Source: JAGVIE01 sp964520905 (GTDB lineage Bacteria > Bacteroidota > Ignavibacteria > UBA10030 > SZUA-254). Taken from it: a stretch of DNA of 64,000 nt. How positions within the stretch are numbered: the stretch's first letter is position 1; every line of letters starts with the position of its first letter. Under the pieces are notes generated by a model. That model saw only the letters and a list, made by a program, of their open reading frames with translations, had not been told where the DNA came from and did no database searches. Location: positions 58,502 to 122,501 of the forward strand of contig CAZFQL010000013.1 in assembly GCA_964520905.1 (NCBI GenBank), written 5' to 3'. Below, piece after piece: positions 36,042 to 46,700 of this stretch. A program made the translations under genes and the position numbers.

Positions 36042-38204
36042 ATGAAAATTGAGACACACGTCCGATCTTTATTACTGCTTATTTTATTGATGCTGCCATT
36101 CCAAGCGCGAAGCCAGGCGTGGAAGGAATTTCTTGATAGAGCCAACTCATATAATAAACAAGGGAATTTCGATTCAGCTAAAATTCTATTTGATCAAGCG
36201 TTAGTTAACGCGCGACAAACATCCGGAGAATATGATTCATCGGTTGTTTTAATTTTACGCGCCATTGGAGTGTATTTTCAAAGTAAGAATGCTGACAGTG
36301 CCGAAATATATTACCGTAGATCAATTGAGGTCTACACAAAATCGAATAATACATCTCCTCTTGAGTGTTCGAAAGCATATCATAATCTCGGAGTTTTGCT
36401 GGGTGAATCTCCAAGGTCTGACGAAGCAGAAAAAATCCTGTTGCAATCGCTCGAAATCAAACGAAAGCTACTTCCCCCAACAGATCTGAGTGTACTGCGA
36501 ACTGAAGAAGCGCTTGGTACTCTGTATCGTGAAGGTGGAGATTTTGGTAAGGCGATCATAATTACGACCGCCGTGTTAGAAAGAAAAGAAAAAATACTCG
36601 GTCAATATCATAGCGCACTTGTATTAACTCTGAATAATCTCGGGATCGCATATTATTATATGGGTGACTATCGCAATGCTGAGGCGATTTTTAAAAGAAC
36701 AATCAGTTTGATAAGAGATGATACAGCCAATCAAGCAGGATTCATGAACAATCTGGCGGCTGTTTATCATGATGAGAAAAGGTATGCCGAAGAGAAACAA
36801 ATTCTTGTGAGTGCATGGGAAACTATCAGGGACCGGACAAACACCAGTCCATCAATGAAGATGCTTTTGGTTGGTGATCTGGGGGCGGCGGAGTACAAAT
36901 TAAATGAAATCGAAGCTGGCAAAGGACACCTGCAAGAAGCGCTCACCATCGCGCGGGAAAATGGTCTGGAAGAATCTCCGGATCTCACATACAGTCTTCG
37001 GACGCTTGCTGAAATTTACCGTGACGAAAAGAAGTATGCGAAATCTGATTCATTCTACAGAGCGACTATTGCTATTATTCATACTAAGATGGGTATGCAA
37101 CATCAACTCTTAGCAACGGCTATCCAATCCCACGCGAGTTTGTTCCGGAGAATGAATATACTCGACAGCGCTTTAACGCATTACTACACGGCGTTCGGAT
37201 TGTATCACCAGATGTTCAAGGATGTCGCGCGATTTGTCCCGGAACAAGAAGCGCTCAGGACTGCATTATTGTCAGAACGATCATCCAACCTTTACCTTTC
37301 GACATACTCAGAAGTCCAGAATCCATCGGCTCATCGCACGGCAGAGGCGGCAGATATTCTTTTTAACTCGAAGGGGAAAATTTCTGATGAAATATTTCGC
37401 CGGTATCAGATGTTAGTCCCGGACGACTCGCCCGCAATTGATTCTCTTGCAAGAATGTACCGCACTGCAAAAGTTCGTCTGGCATCGCAATACATTCAAT
37501 CGGAACGATTACATGCTGGAGCAGGGAGTGCTTTGGTTCTGGACTCTCTGAGTCGAATGGTGACACAATTAGAATCGGAGTTGGTGCGTACCAGCGGAAA
37601 CTTTAAAGACGCACTTGATCAAGGTAACATAACTGCCGGAAAAATTGCCATATGTTTACCTCCCTCAACTGTTCTTATCGAATTTGTGAAGCACTCTTTC
37701 TTCGATTGGAAAACCGAGTCAGATCATCCGAAGTACAGCGCTCTCATTCTGTCTCAACATGGACAACCGGCACGTATTGTTAATTTAGGTGATGCAATAG
37801 TGATTGATGATCTCGTGAATCGCTATCGAGAGCACATGCTCGCTACTCCTTCTTCTGGTGCAACCCCGGCGAAGTGGGAAGAATACCAATCGATTGCAGG
37901 CGCCCTATACAAACGAGTTTGGCAACCCCTTAAACTCAAGCTGAAAGCAGGTACAACCATTATGATAGCTCCGGACGGTGCATTAAATCTTCTCTCCTTC
38001 GGTGGATTGATGAAACCCTCGGGGCAATATTTGATTGAAGAGAATCCAATACATTATCTTTCGTCGGGACGAGATCTTTTACGGCTTCAGCGATCGGAAG
38101 AAAGCGGAAAAGGATTGCTCGCTCTTGGTGATGCGGATTTCGATGCGACGGTTGAGGCGCGGATTAACGATCAAAAACCGATGCTGGCACAAAATGAAGC
38201 ATGA
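36042..38204 (+). CDS. TPR-CHAT protease, N-terminal part (interrupted by in-frame TGA)
   Basis: 720 residues before the stop. A signal peptide is at about 1-26 ('RSLLLLILLMLPFQARSQA'). TPR/Fis1-like repeats occupy about 30-420 (for example 'SALVLTLNNLGIAYYYMGDYRNAEAIFKR'). The first half of a CHAT caspase-like domain runs from about 560 to 720 ('TTIMIAPDGALNLLSFGGL', 'LLALGDADFD'). It ends at TGA 38202-38204, and the same reading frame continues with the rest of the CHAT domain. ATG 36042 was chosen because it gives the signal peptide; no good Shine-Dalgarno is seen. It is divergent from an ECF sigma/anti-sigma pair. Confidence 0.8.
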   Translation: MKIETHVRSLLLLILLMLPFQARSQAWKEFLDRANSYNKQGNFDSAKILFDQALVNARQTSGEYDSSVVLILRAIGVYFQSKNADSAEIYYRRSIEVYTKSNNTSPLECSKAYHNLGVLLGESPRSDEAEKILLQSLEIKRKLLPPTDLSVLRTEEALGTLYREGGDFGKAIIITTAVLERKEKILGQYHSALVLTLNNLGIAYYYMGDYRNAEAIFKRTISLIRDDTANQAGFMNNLAAVYHDEKRYAEEKQILVSAWETIRDRTNTSPSMKMLLVGDLGAAEYKLNEIEAGKGHLQEALTIARENGLEESPDLTYSLRTLAEIYRDEKKYAKSDSFYRATIAIIHTKMGMQHQLLATAIQSHASLFRRMNILDSALTHYYTAFGLYHQMFKDVARFVPEQEALRTALLSERSSNLYLSTYSEVQNPSAHRTAEAADILFNSKGKISDEIFRRYQMLVPDDSPAIDSLARMYRTAKVRLASQYIQSERLHAGAGSALVLDSLSRMVTQLESELVRTSGNFKDALDQGNITAGKIAICLPPSTVLIEFVKHSFFDWKTESDHPKYSALILSQHGQPARIVNLGDAIVIDDLVNRYREHMLATPSSGATPAKWEEYQSIAGALYKRVWQPLKLKLKAGTTIMIAPDGALNLLSFGGLMKPSGQYLIEENPIHYLSSGRDLLRLQRSEESGKGLLALGDADFDATVEARINDQKPMLAQNEA

Positions 38205-38216
38205 TCACAATTGAAT

Positions 38217-38948
38217 ATGGTAAGAAATGCAAGATCGGATTGTTTTATGCTGAACAAGGAACCGGTTCAATCGCTTCCCGGCACGCGGTCGGAAATAGAA
38301 GCTGTTGGATCGAATTGGAGAAAGCAAAATCAGAATGAACCTATCTCTATTTACTACGGTGCAGGTGCAAGTGAGGAACATTTTAAACAGCATGTATCAG
38401 GAAAACGCTCCATTCATCTCGCGACGCATGGATACTTTATCGATGCAAATTGTACTAATCGATCGGGGGTTTCAAAAGAGAATAAAGAGGTTATGCTTGA
38501 GAACCCATTACTTCAATCCGGTCTTCTTCTCGCAGGCGCAAATCTCCATGGAGTTGGAGCCGATCTTCCCGGCGCTGAAGACGGTATTCTCACAGCGCTT
38601 GAAGTTTCATCGCTTGATCTGCGTGGTGCCGATCTCGTTGTTCTCTCTGCATGTGAAACCGGCTTGGGAAAGGTTGAACAAAGCGAGGGTGTTTACGGAC
38701 TCAGACGCGCATTTCAACTTGCCGGTGCACGGACAGTAGTAAGCTCACTCTGGGAAGTGCCGGATCGTGAAACAACCACCTTCATGAAAATTCTTTATTC
38801 TCAAAATGCAAAATCGTATCCTGAGTTATTTCAAAAAGCTGCTATCCAGAGATTGAACGAACTCCGCCTCCGTAAACAATCTACACATCCATATACGTGG
38901 GCAGGGTTTATCGCAACAGGTAATTGGAGAATTGGACAAACACCATAA
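38217..38948 (+). CDS. TPR-CHAT protease, C-terminal part carrying the catalytic dyad
   Basis: About 243 residues in the same frame as the preceding ORF, separated only by one TGA codon and a few sense codons. It holds both CHAT catalytic residues: His in 'IHLATHGYF' (codon 38427-38429) and Cys in 'VVLSACETGLG' (codon 38652-38654). 'GVYGLRRAFQLAGARTVVSSLWEVPD' and 'YTWAGFIATGNW' complete the fold. No ribosome binding site precedes it, so alone it is probably not translated well. Full length would be about 968 residues. It is either a recent nonsense mutation, a base-call error or readthrough. Confidence 0.75.
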   Translation: MVRNARSDCFMLNKEPVQSLPGTRSEIEAVGSNWRKQNQNEPISIYYGAGASEEHFKQHVSGKRSIHLATHGYFIDANCTNRSGVSKENKEVMLENPLLQSGLLLAGANLHGVGADLPGAEDGILTALEVSSLDLRGADLVVLSACETGLGKVEQSEGVYGLRRAFQLAGARTVVSSLWEVPDRETTTFMKILYSQNAKSYPELFQKAAIQRLNELRLRKQSTHPYTWAGFIATGNWRIGQTP

Positions 38949-38990
38949 TTTAGCATGTCCGAAAAAAACAACAATTCATTGAAGTCAGAA

Positions 38991-39056
38991 TTTATTGAAG
39001 CACCACAATTTATTGAAGCACCACAATTTATTGAAGCACCACAATTTATTGTGGTG
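38991..39056. repeat. 18-bp tandem repeat array, left of the transposase
   Basis: TTTATTGAAGCACCACAA is repeated three times exactly (38991-39008, 39009-39026, 39027-39044). The last copy joins TTTATTGTGGTG to make a perfect palindrome, CACCACAA-TTTA-TTGTGGTG (39037-39056). The core AGCACCA-NN-ATT is shared, in inverse orientation, with the array at 39691-39764. Confidence 0.85.
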
Positions 39057-39078
39057 TGAATAAAAATAATAATTAGAT

Positions 39079-39096
39079 AAACCGTTTCAACGGTTT
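39079..39096. repeat. Hairpin directly upstream of the Y1 transposase
   Basis: AAACCGTT-TC-AACGGTTT is a perfect palindrome 16 bp before the transposase start. Related small hairpins follow the gene: CCATT-TC-AATGG (about 39607-39618) and AACCGAT-GA-ATCGGTT (39649-39664). Y1 transposases of the IS200/RAYT type recognise such subterminal hairpins, so these may mark the element's left and right ends. Confidence 0.6.
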
Positions 39097-39111
39097 TTAC
39101 ACGGAGGTAAT

Positions 39112-39561
39112 ATGCTGCATTCCTATACAAAAATCTTCGTCCATCTTGTATGGGCAACAAAGGGACGTGAAAAATACATTCTCAAATCGATCAGACCACT
39201 GTTGGATAATCACCTCACCGATAATGCAAAGAAGAACAATATCCTGATCGATTCATTGAATGTTCAAATCGATCACGTCCATGTCTTAATTATTCTGGCA
39301 AGTGATCAAAAGGTCGATGATATCGTCAGGTTGCTCAAAGGCGAATCATCTCATTGGATTAATGCTGAGAATATTATTCCTCAGAAGTTTAGCTGGCAGC
39401 GAGGATATGGGGCTTTCTCCGTTAGCCCGTCTCATCTTAGGGCTGTCAGAGAATATATTAGCAATCAGGATGAGCATCATCGGAAGAATACATTTCTGGA
39501 GGAGTATAAAACCATCCTTGAGAAATATGGATTCAACGCTCCGGTTATAGATGAATATTGA
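39112..39561 (+). CDS. IS200/RAYT-like Y1 transposase
   Basis: A 149-residue HUH single-strand transposase. The His-hydrophobic-His motif is 'IDHVHVLI', and the catalytic Tyr is in 'AVREYISNQDEHH' in the C-terminal helix. The start 'SYTKIFVHLVWATKGRE' is typical of the family. It nicks and joins hairpin-bearing single-stranded DNA. The gene has a good ribosome binding site (GGAGG), is full length and is flanked by palindromes and by two inverted 18-bp repeat arrays. That makes it look like a RAYT with its own repeat family rather than a plain IS200. No accessory TnpB is present. Confidence 0.88.
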   Translation: MLHSYTKIFVHLVWATKGREKYILKSIRPLLDNHLTDNAKKNNILIDSLNVQIDHVHVLIILASDQKVDDIVRLLKGESSHWINAENIIPQKFSWQRGYGAFSVSPSHLRAVREYISNQDEHHRKNTFLEEYKTILEKYGFNAPVIDEY

Positions 39562-39690
39562 TTGCACCATAATTGATTCATAAAAAATAATTCTACCACA
39601 ATCCAACCATTTCAATGGATTTATAAATAGCCCCGGTTTGATACTGGAAACCGATGAATCGGTTCATATTCGGTTTCTGATTTTTTCTGT

Positions 39691-39764
39691 CACCATGATG
39701 AATCATGGTGCTATGATGAATCATGGTGCTATGATAAATCATGGTGCTATGATGAATCATGGCT
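39691..39764. repeat. 18-bp tandem repeat array, right of the transposase
   Basis: Four copies of a CTATGATGAATCATGGTG-type unit (one copy has TAA for TGA). The first is part of the palindrome CACCATGAT-GA-ATCATGGTG (39691-39710). Read on the minus strand, the unit contains AGCACCA-NN-ATTCAT, closely related to the left array's AGCACCA-NN-ATTTAT. From 39562 to 39956 there is otherwise no gene. The rest holds the small hairpins listed with the transposase and an unremarkable leader for the next gene. Confidence 0.85.
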
Positions 39765-39956
39765 ATTAAAAACTATAGCTCCGATAAATCAGTGTTGGGC
39801 GATTTGTGGATTTGTTCCACCAATCAGCGACCTATTTGATTCTATCGGGTCGTTTGTTACCCTCCTCTAAAAAAACTTCTTTTTCCTTGTAACCTTTCCT
39901 TGTCTCAAGCGACTTGTATATAAAGGGGGCATAATATTAAAGAATCAAGGATCGGT

Positions 39957-40280
39957 ATGCAAACGGCGATCGAATATATCAAAACAAACTGGCAGGCAGG
40001 CAAAAGTTTAAAAGAAATTGCCAAAATCCACCGTATCGATCCGGGAAATCTCGAACGGAAATTCCGAGTTGCCATGGGGATGACGGTTAAGCATTACACC
40101 GACGGCAAGCGGAAAGAGTACCTGATGCAGTTAATTTCTAAGGATCATACCTTCGGTTACGAGCTTGGTGCGAAATTAGGTTTAAAAACTGATCGGGCTT
40201 TTTACAGATGGGTAAAACGGGTATTTGGAATATCTTTCAGAGAATTGTGGAGAAATAAAATTATTAAGAAAGAGGGTTAA
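39957..40280 (+). CDS. Minimal AraC-type helix-turn-helix protein
   Basis: A 107-residue protein that is just an AraC/XylS DNA-binding domain with two helix-turn-helix units: 'KSLKEIAKIHRIDPGNLERKFRVAMGMTVKHY' and 'FGYELGAKLGLKTDRAFYRWVKRVFGISFRELW'. There is no ligand-binding or receiver domain. A small stand-alone HTH next to a Y1 element may be an orphan regulator or a remnant of a longer gene. The reading frame is intact and ends cleanly. GGATCGGT upstream gives only a weak ribosome binding site. Confidence 0.75.
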   Translation: MQTAIEYIKTNWQAGKSLKEIAKIHRIDPGNLERKFRVAMGMTVKHYTDGKRKEYLMQLISKDHTFGYELGAKLGLKTDRAFYRWVKRVFGISFRELWRNKIIKKEG

Positions 40281-40492
40281 CATTCGAAGCGATGAACATG
40301 CGGCTTACTCTGATTGAGTGAATTAGGTGTTGTAATGATGATAATTACAAATGCGATGACGAGTGAGCCGTTTTATTGGAAAAAACATTGACAAGAAATA
40401 GGTAGTTTATTTTGTTGATAGTTTTACGCTGAATAGATACTTTATATCTGGCTGGGCTTAAGAAATTTACTCTCAATAAGTTACACAATTCT

Positions 40493-40539
40493 GATCTCCG
40501 ACTTCTACCATCGGTGGATTGGCTAAGAAGTCGGAGATC
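40493..40539. repeat. Perfect 14-bp inverted repeat
   Basis: GATCTCCGACTTCT (40493-40506) and AGAAGTCGGAGATC (40526-40539) are exact complements; the 19-base loop contains CCATCGGTGG. No T-run follows, so it is not a classical terminator. The 486 bp between 40281 and 40766 otherwise holds no gene; the last 100 bp are very AT-rich and probably contain the promoter of the 2227-residue protein gene. Confidence 0.7.
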
Positions 40540-40766
40540 TACCTAGTGAAGAATAAAATTACACTTTCGGCTATGAGATCGTATAATGTTTAGGATTTCA
40601 TCCAAGTTTTTTACCGGTAAGTAAACTGTTGTTTGATGTTTAGTTCAGACAACTTGAAAATACCAAGCAATCATCGAAAAACATTGATGAAAAGTAGAAA
40701 ATTCATAAAATTGAACTATTTAAATATAAATATAATTTTTACTAACGGTACAAGAAAGGAATAATT

Positions 40767-43700
40767 ATGAGGTCAATTTTACTAAACGTGATACTACTTA
40801 TCCTATTCATAGGAAGCATCTATCCGCAGGTGCAAAACAAGAGCCATGATAAAGATTCTCTATCGGAAGGATTGCATTCTGTCTTTTCGAAAGGCGATTT
40901 GTTCACGATTTTTGTCCAAAACTTTGATAGCGTTACTGCACCTGCAATTCCAAGTGGATGGGTAGCTACACCAGGTGCAAATACATGGCAGACAACTACT
41001 TCCGCAGCATCAGCTGGATATACCGGTGCCTCTGGTGGGAAAAATCTAATAGCAAGTAACGACATCGGCCTTTTGACATTATCTATAACGACAAATGCGA
41101 TTATTGCCGGTGGCGCAAATGTTTCTGTGGGGTGGGGTGCCCGAAGAACCGGTTCATTCACAAATATGATTACCTTCGAGTGGAGTACAGATAATGTAAA
41201 ATGGACGCCTGTTTCATACGATGAAGTCCCGAATTATTCAACTTGGGCTTTGGTGAATAAGGGCAAGCCGATCTTGTTAGGACCTGAAGCAGACAACAAG
41301 CCAATGCTGTACTTCAGATGGACCTATACACAGATTAACAATACTGGAAATTATAGGATTGATGATTTCCGTGTTCAATCGAGCGCATCTACAACAACAT
41401 ATTATTATCAAGGGACTGGCGATTTGCATTCTACTTCTAGTTGGTGGACAAATCCAGATGGAAATGGAACTAATCCAACCGATTTTGCTTCTTCGAATCA
41501 GACTTTTGAAATCCGAAATACTACATCGATAAATACAAGCGGGCTATGGTCGATCAGCGGCTCGGATTCTAAAGTGGTACTCGGGAATTCAAACGTGCCA
41601 GCTGTGAATCTAATAGTAACGGTGGGTAATCCGATTGTAGGTAGAATTGAACTTTCGGCACCTTCTTCAGGATCCAATACAATCACTTTGGAAAATGATA
41701 CAATCCCGACAGTAGGTTTCTGTCATCAATCAAGCACAGTGATTTTTAACAGGTTAAGCTCTTATTCTTATTTACCTTCTGCACAGTTCGGAAATCTAAC
41801 AATACGAGGAATGGAATTATTGTCCGGGGAATATGTGAATGTGACCAATAATATTACAATCGAAACGGGGGCATATTTACGCGTTCTATCAGGCACGCTA
41901 GCATTTGCTGGAGGATTTGTCAACAATGGTAATGTGGCTATCGAAGATCAGCTTCAGCTTAATACGGGAGGTTGGACAACTGGAAATGCATTTGAATATG
42001 TTGGAAACGCAATACTGATCTTTAACAACTCTACAGGTCCATACGAAGTGAACGGTAGTCCGTTATGGCCCTCTTCAGATGGACCCAGACACGTTGTACA
42101 GCAGAATGGTGGCGGCATAAAGATGAATGTTCGCCGCGAAGTTGGCTATGATATAAGTACAGGGTGGGGTGGGATCTGGAATGCGAATAATCTATCCATT
42201 CCCGGCTATTTGTTTATCAATAACGGAGGTTTTGTCGTTGGATCACCATATTATAATCCCGACTACAACTCACCACCGGTTATGGGGTGGAGGATGTTAA
42301 ATTATAGCACTGGTGGACAATACAGCGTAGGGGACGAATGGACTGGAACGGGCAGTGGCGGATATGGCGCGCCGTTGGGCGTTGCTATATACGGTACTCG
42401 CGTTGACCTACCTTCTTCGCTTCGTGGAACAGAGGGAGACATTAATATCGAAAGCGGCACATTAGCATTAAACGGCGCCGATTTGATCGTCGGGGGTAGC
42501 TGGCACAATAATGGAACGTTTATTTCTAATTCAAGAAAAGTCATTTTCAATTCAACTTCTCCATGGAGTACAGTTTCAGGTTCGATGATCGGGTCTAATA
42601 AATTCTTTGATCTTACCTTCGACGGAGTTGAAGGAAGTTGGTCGATGAGCAACGATGTTGAAGTTAGTGACACGTTGCGCATGATGAATGGCAACGTAAC
42701 AACTGGATCTAAAACAATTATTTTGGACCCAGGCAGTACACTTATAGAAAACCAAACCCTGTCTATCAATGGAAACGTTTCCGAGAGCCGCATCATAAGC
42801 GACACGCTCGGGATTAAAAGTTTTGGTAATCTTGGAGTGGATCTTGCTTTCCATGGTGTTCCAACTGGGAACTTAAAGATTGTAAGAAATACAGGCAATG
42901 CATCGACGGGGAATGGAAAGAATTCAATCCTTCGTCATGTTACCATAACACCGGAAATGAACACGGGACTCAACGCTGATCTAACGTTCTTTTATAGAAC
43001 CAGCGAATTGAATGGCAAAAAAGAAAGGGCATTGAAGCTTTACAAGTCGGCGGATAGTGGTTCAACCTGGACAATGCGCGGGGGCATTGTGGACACTATC
43101 AATCATAATGTTTCAATTACAGGATTGGATGGATTCTCTAGATGGACGCTCTCGGACGACGCAAATTCTCTCGGTGGCACACCGACACCCATAACCGCAT
43201 GGATTGTCCCTGTAAGCAAGATGGTAGGCAGCGGCGAGTTCACACTTAGTGTTCACGGGAAAGATTTCATTAAGGACAGCTCGATTGTAAGGTACAATGG
43301 TGTTGACCGAGTGACAATATTTATCAATGAATCAGAACTCAGTGCCAACATTTCTGCAACTGACTTAGATACACCAGGCATGTATAACGTTTCTGTTTTT
43401 AATGCCGGTGGTGGAGGTGAGTCTAATGCACAGTTATTCACAGTGAGAGAAACGCTTATCGGTTCCATTGGTGGAACGATATTCAACGATCTTAATGGCA
43501 ATGGTATCAGAGAAGGTAGTGAGACAGCTCTTATTGGATGGAAGGTGATTCTCAAAGATTCAGTCGGGGTTACCCTTGATTCACTTATGACGGATTCGAC
43601 AGGGAATTACACTTTCCAACCTCTTCTAGACGGTAGATACACAGTCAGCGAAGACATTCAGCAAGACTGGCAGCAAACATATCCTGAGTCACCAGATTTT

Positions 43701-46700
43701 TACTCTGTCACGATCGAGGGCAGTAATTCTGTGGAAAGCAGAGATTTCGGAAATTTCTATTACGGTGTTCCTCCTCCACCAGCATTTACATTCAAGATGT
43801 ATGGTATAGACAATGGAGGTCAACAGGACTCGATAAGATTCGGAGTCGATCTTGCCGCAACGAGATGCGTAGATCCAGAGCTTGGAGAGCAAGTTTTGCC
43901 GCCGCCTCCCTATGAACCATACTTCGATCTTCGATGGTTGAATCCACAAGGCGATACAGATGCATGTTTCGGTAACGGAATTAACAAGGATGTTAGACCC
44001 TTTATCAGTAACACACAGGTTGACACCTTCAAATTCTCCTTTGCTGCGGGTTGGGGCGGATTCCCGTTCACAGTTCGGTGGGGCGGTGAATTTATGAGAC
44101 ATTGTGATAGTATGAAACTGTATTACAACGGTTCAACGGCTGGAGATATAACCATAGACATGTTCTCGGTGGCATCTCACGTCATTGCCGATCCAACGGT
44201 ACAATCACTTCAGATCATTAAATGGGGAGCGAAAGATACGGTCGGTTGTTTTGGACCCGATCTTGTGTCACCTGCTTATGCAGCGGTGAATCAACCGCCG
44301 ATGATCGACCTTAAGTGGGAACATCTTTTTGCCGCAAGAGGGTATCGTATGCAAATATCGACTGATCCTGACTTCTCAGTTATTGTTCTTGACGATACAG
44401 TGGTGACGACATCATCACGAGTTGGACCGTTAGCTGACAACACGACATTTTACTGGCGTGTCAGCGGGATCAACTATCAGGGCGGAACATGCTGGTCGTC
44501 GGTTGGGGTATTTACCACAGCGCAGAGTGCACTTACGTATGGAATTTGGCAACCGTTCAGGGTTGACCCAGATTCTCCATTCAAGTCACGTGTTCATGTT
44601 TCTTCACCCGAAGATCTGTTTGTCCTTGTGAAGAAAACTACCCGCACGGGCTATTGGGGAACGTGGGACGGTAATTTGAAGCTCTCTAAAGATGGTTCCC
44701 AGCTTGCTTACCGCAACGGAAATCCTGATTACGACATACACCTCGTTGCTGCAGATTCTGGCCTTTATGATCTCGAAGTGACAAGTACTGAACATGGTGA
44801 AGGAATCATCAAAATCTGTTCGGGACTTGATACGCTGAATCTAAGCCAATGGAAGACCGGTCAGATATTAAGACCACTAGGATCCGATTGGATGGAGGCT
44901 ACTGTTCCTTCTGGACAGGATACGCTGTATATACAAACTGAGGGGTACGGAATGTGGAGTACGATCGATGTTTACCGCGATATATTAGGATCTGCGTCCA
45001 ACCACTGGCATTTCGACAATTATGGCGCTGGCTATCAGATCAAAGGAATAATTGTAAATCCGATTTCGGGTAGATATTATATTCGGTGCATGGATTCTGC
45101 GGTACTCCAGAGTAGTAATACTCAGGAACGTCAATATTTGATCTTCGTGAGTGCGCACCCGATCACTCAATTACCGGACGTTCATCCATTGATAACCAAT
45201 CTATCAACCTATAAATGTGGTAAAGTAGGGCCTGCCAGGGTCACGATTTTCGGTTCAGGTTTTGATTCTGCCGCGACCGTTTCGTTAATAAGGAGTGGTT
45301 TGGCCAACATTTTCTCATCGTCTCGTTCTGTCGATTCATTGGGGAGAACAATTACAGCAACTTTCGATCTATCTGCGGTTGCTTCTGGTGAATGGACAGT
45401 TAAGGTCATGAACCCAGATGGAGATTCTGCAACTTGTCCCACTCCATTCGTCGTTGAAGATGGCGGTGTTGTCGATCTCTGGGTTGAAATAGTCGGAAGG
45501 GACGTGATAAGAATTGGTAGAAAGCAAACTTATGTTGTTAACTATGGAAACCGAGGGACTATAACTGCAATGTGGGTGCCTGTTTGGATATCAGGTATCC
45601 CATCCGGAGCCAATTTCGGTTTTAGGACAAGGATATTTTCGCCATCAGAACTTGGTCTAGATACATTAGACTATACTGGTGTTACAGGTATCATCAGCGA
45701 TAGTAGCAAATTGAAGATACCGATATTCATCACATTCATTCCTCCCGGCTATAGCGGCTCGTTGGAGTTCTACATTGAGATTCCAGAGAGTCTTGGATTG
45801 GCACCATTCACACTCCATGCATGGATCAATCAACCGTTTGTCAGCAGTGAAGAGGTTCTTGCTTATAACAAAACCGCTCAGTCGAAACTAACAATGCCGG
45901 AGCTAACTTCCACAGAGTGTGTGAGCAGCTGGATTGATCTTGGTTTGAACGCCATAGGGTACATTCCTGGTGCCCCGTGCGTTGCGTATCTTACATCGTA
46001 TGTCACGCAAACGGTGCTCACCAATACTCCAGGTCTGATTCCTTCACTAGTTCCGGGACCGACAAGCAGCATTCTGTTGATCGCGGGTCAGACTGTTGAT
46101 GCCCTCACCGCAGCCGCTGGCTGCGGTGCCAGTATCTTCCCCACCGTGGCGTTGATGGCTAATGGGTTGAGCACTATAATCGGAGCGGCAAACGTATACA
46201 ATAATTGCTTCCGGGAACCTAAGGAAAAGGAAAAGGAGACTACTCCTGCGACATCAGTGACTCCTGAAGACAAACTTGGGGCCAGTGGATACGATAGAAT
46301 CAACGTTACACCTGATACGCGCTATAGGTATGTCGATCCATCGGCGGGATTGAGTTACCGTATTGAATTCTGGAATAAGGAAGACGCCACTGCACCTGCT
46401 CAAGAGGTCTTTATCCGTGATACGCTCGATGAGAATTTTGATCTTACAACGTTGAATTTTACCGAGGTGGGTTTCTTACGATGGACAGTCAAGCTTGAAG
46501 GCGGGCAATATTTTAATACAAACATCGATATGCGCCCCGATATGAATCTCATTGTGAACGTCGAAGGAAAACTCAATGTCGACTCACGCGCAATCCAATG
46601 GACATTCCGGTCTCTCGACCCAGCAACCATGGAGCTTCCTGAAGATCCCATGGCGGGCTTCTTGCCACCTATAGATTCTACAGGTTATCAGATTGGCTGG

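Noticed and set aside
38204..38216. Selenocysteine at the in-frame TGA
   Set aside because: No SECIS-like hairpin was seen right after the TGA, and CHAT proteins have no Cys at this position.
38991..39056. Possible CRISPR array
   Set aside because: The 18-bp units are directly adjacent without unique spacers, and no cas genes are near; it is a tandem repeat.
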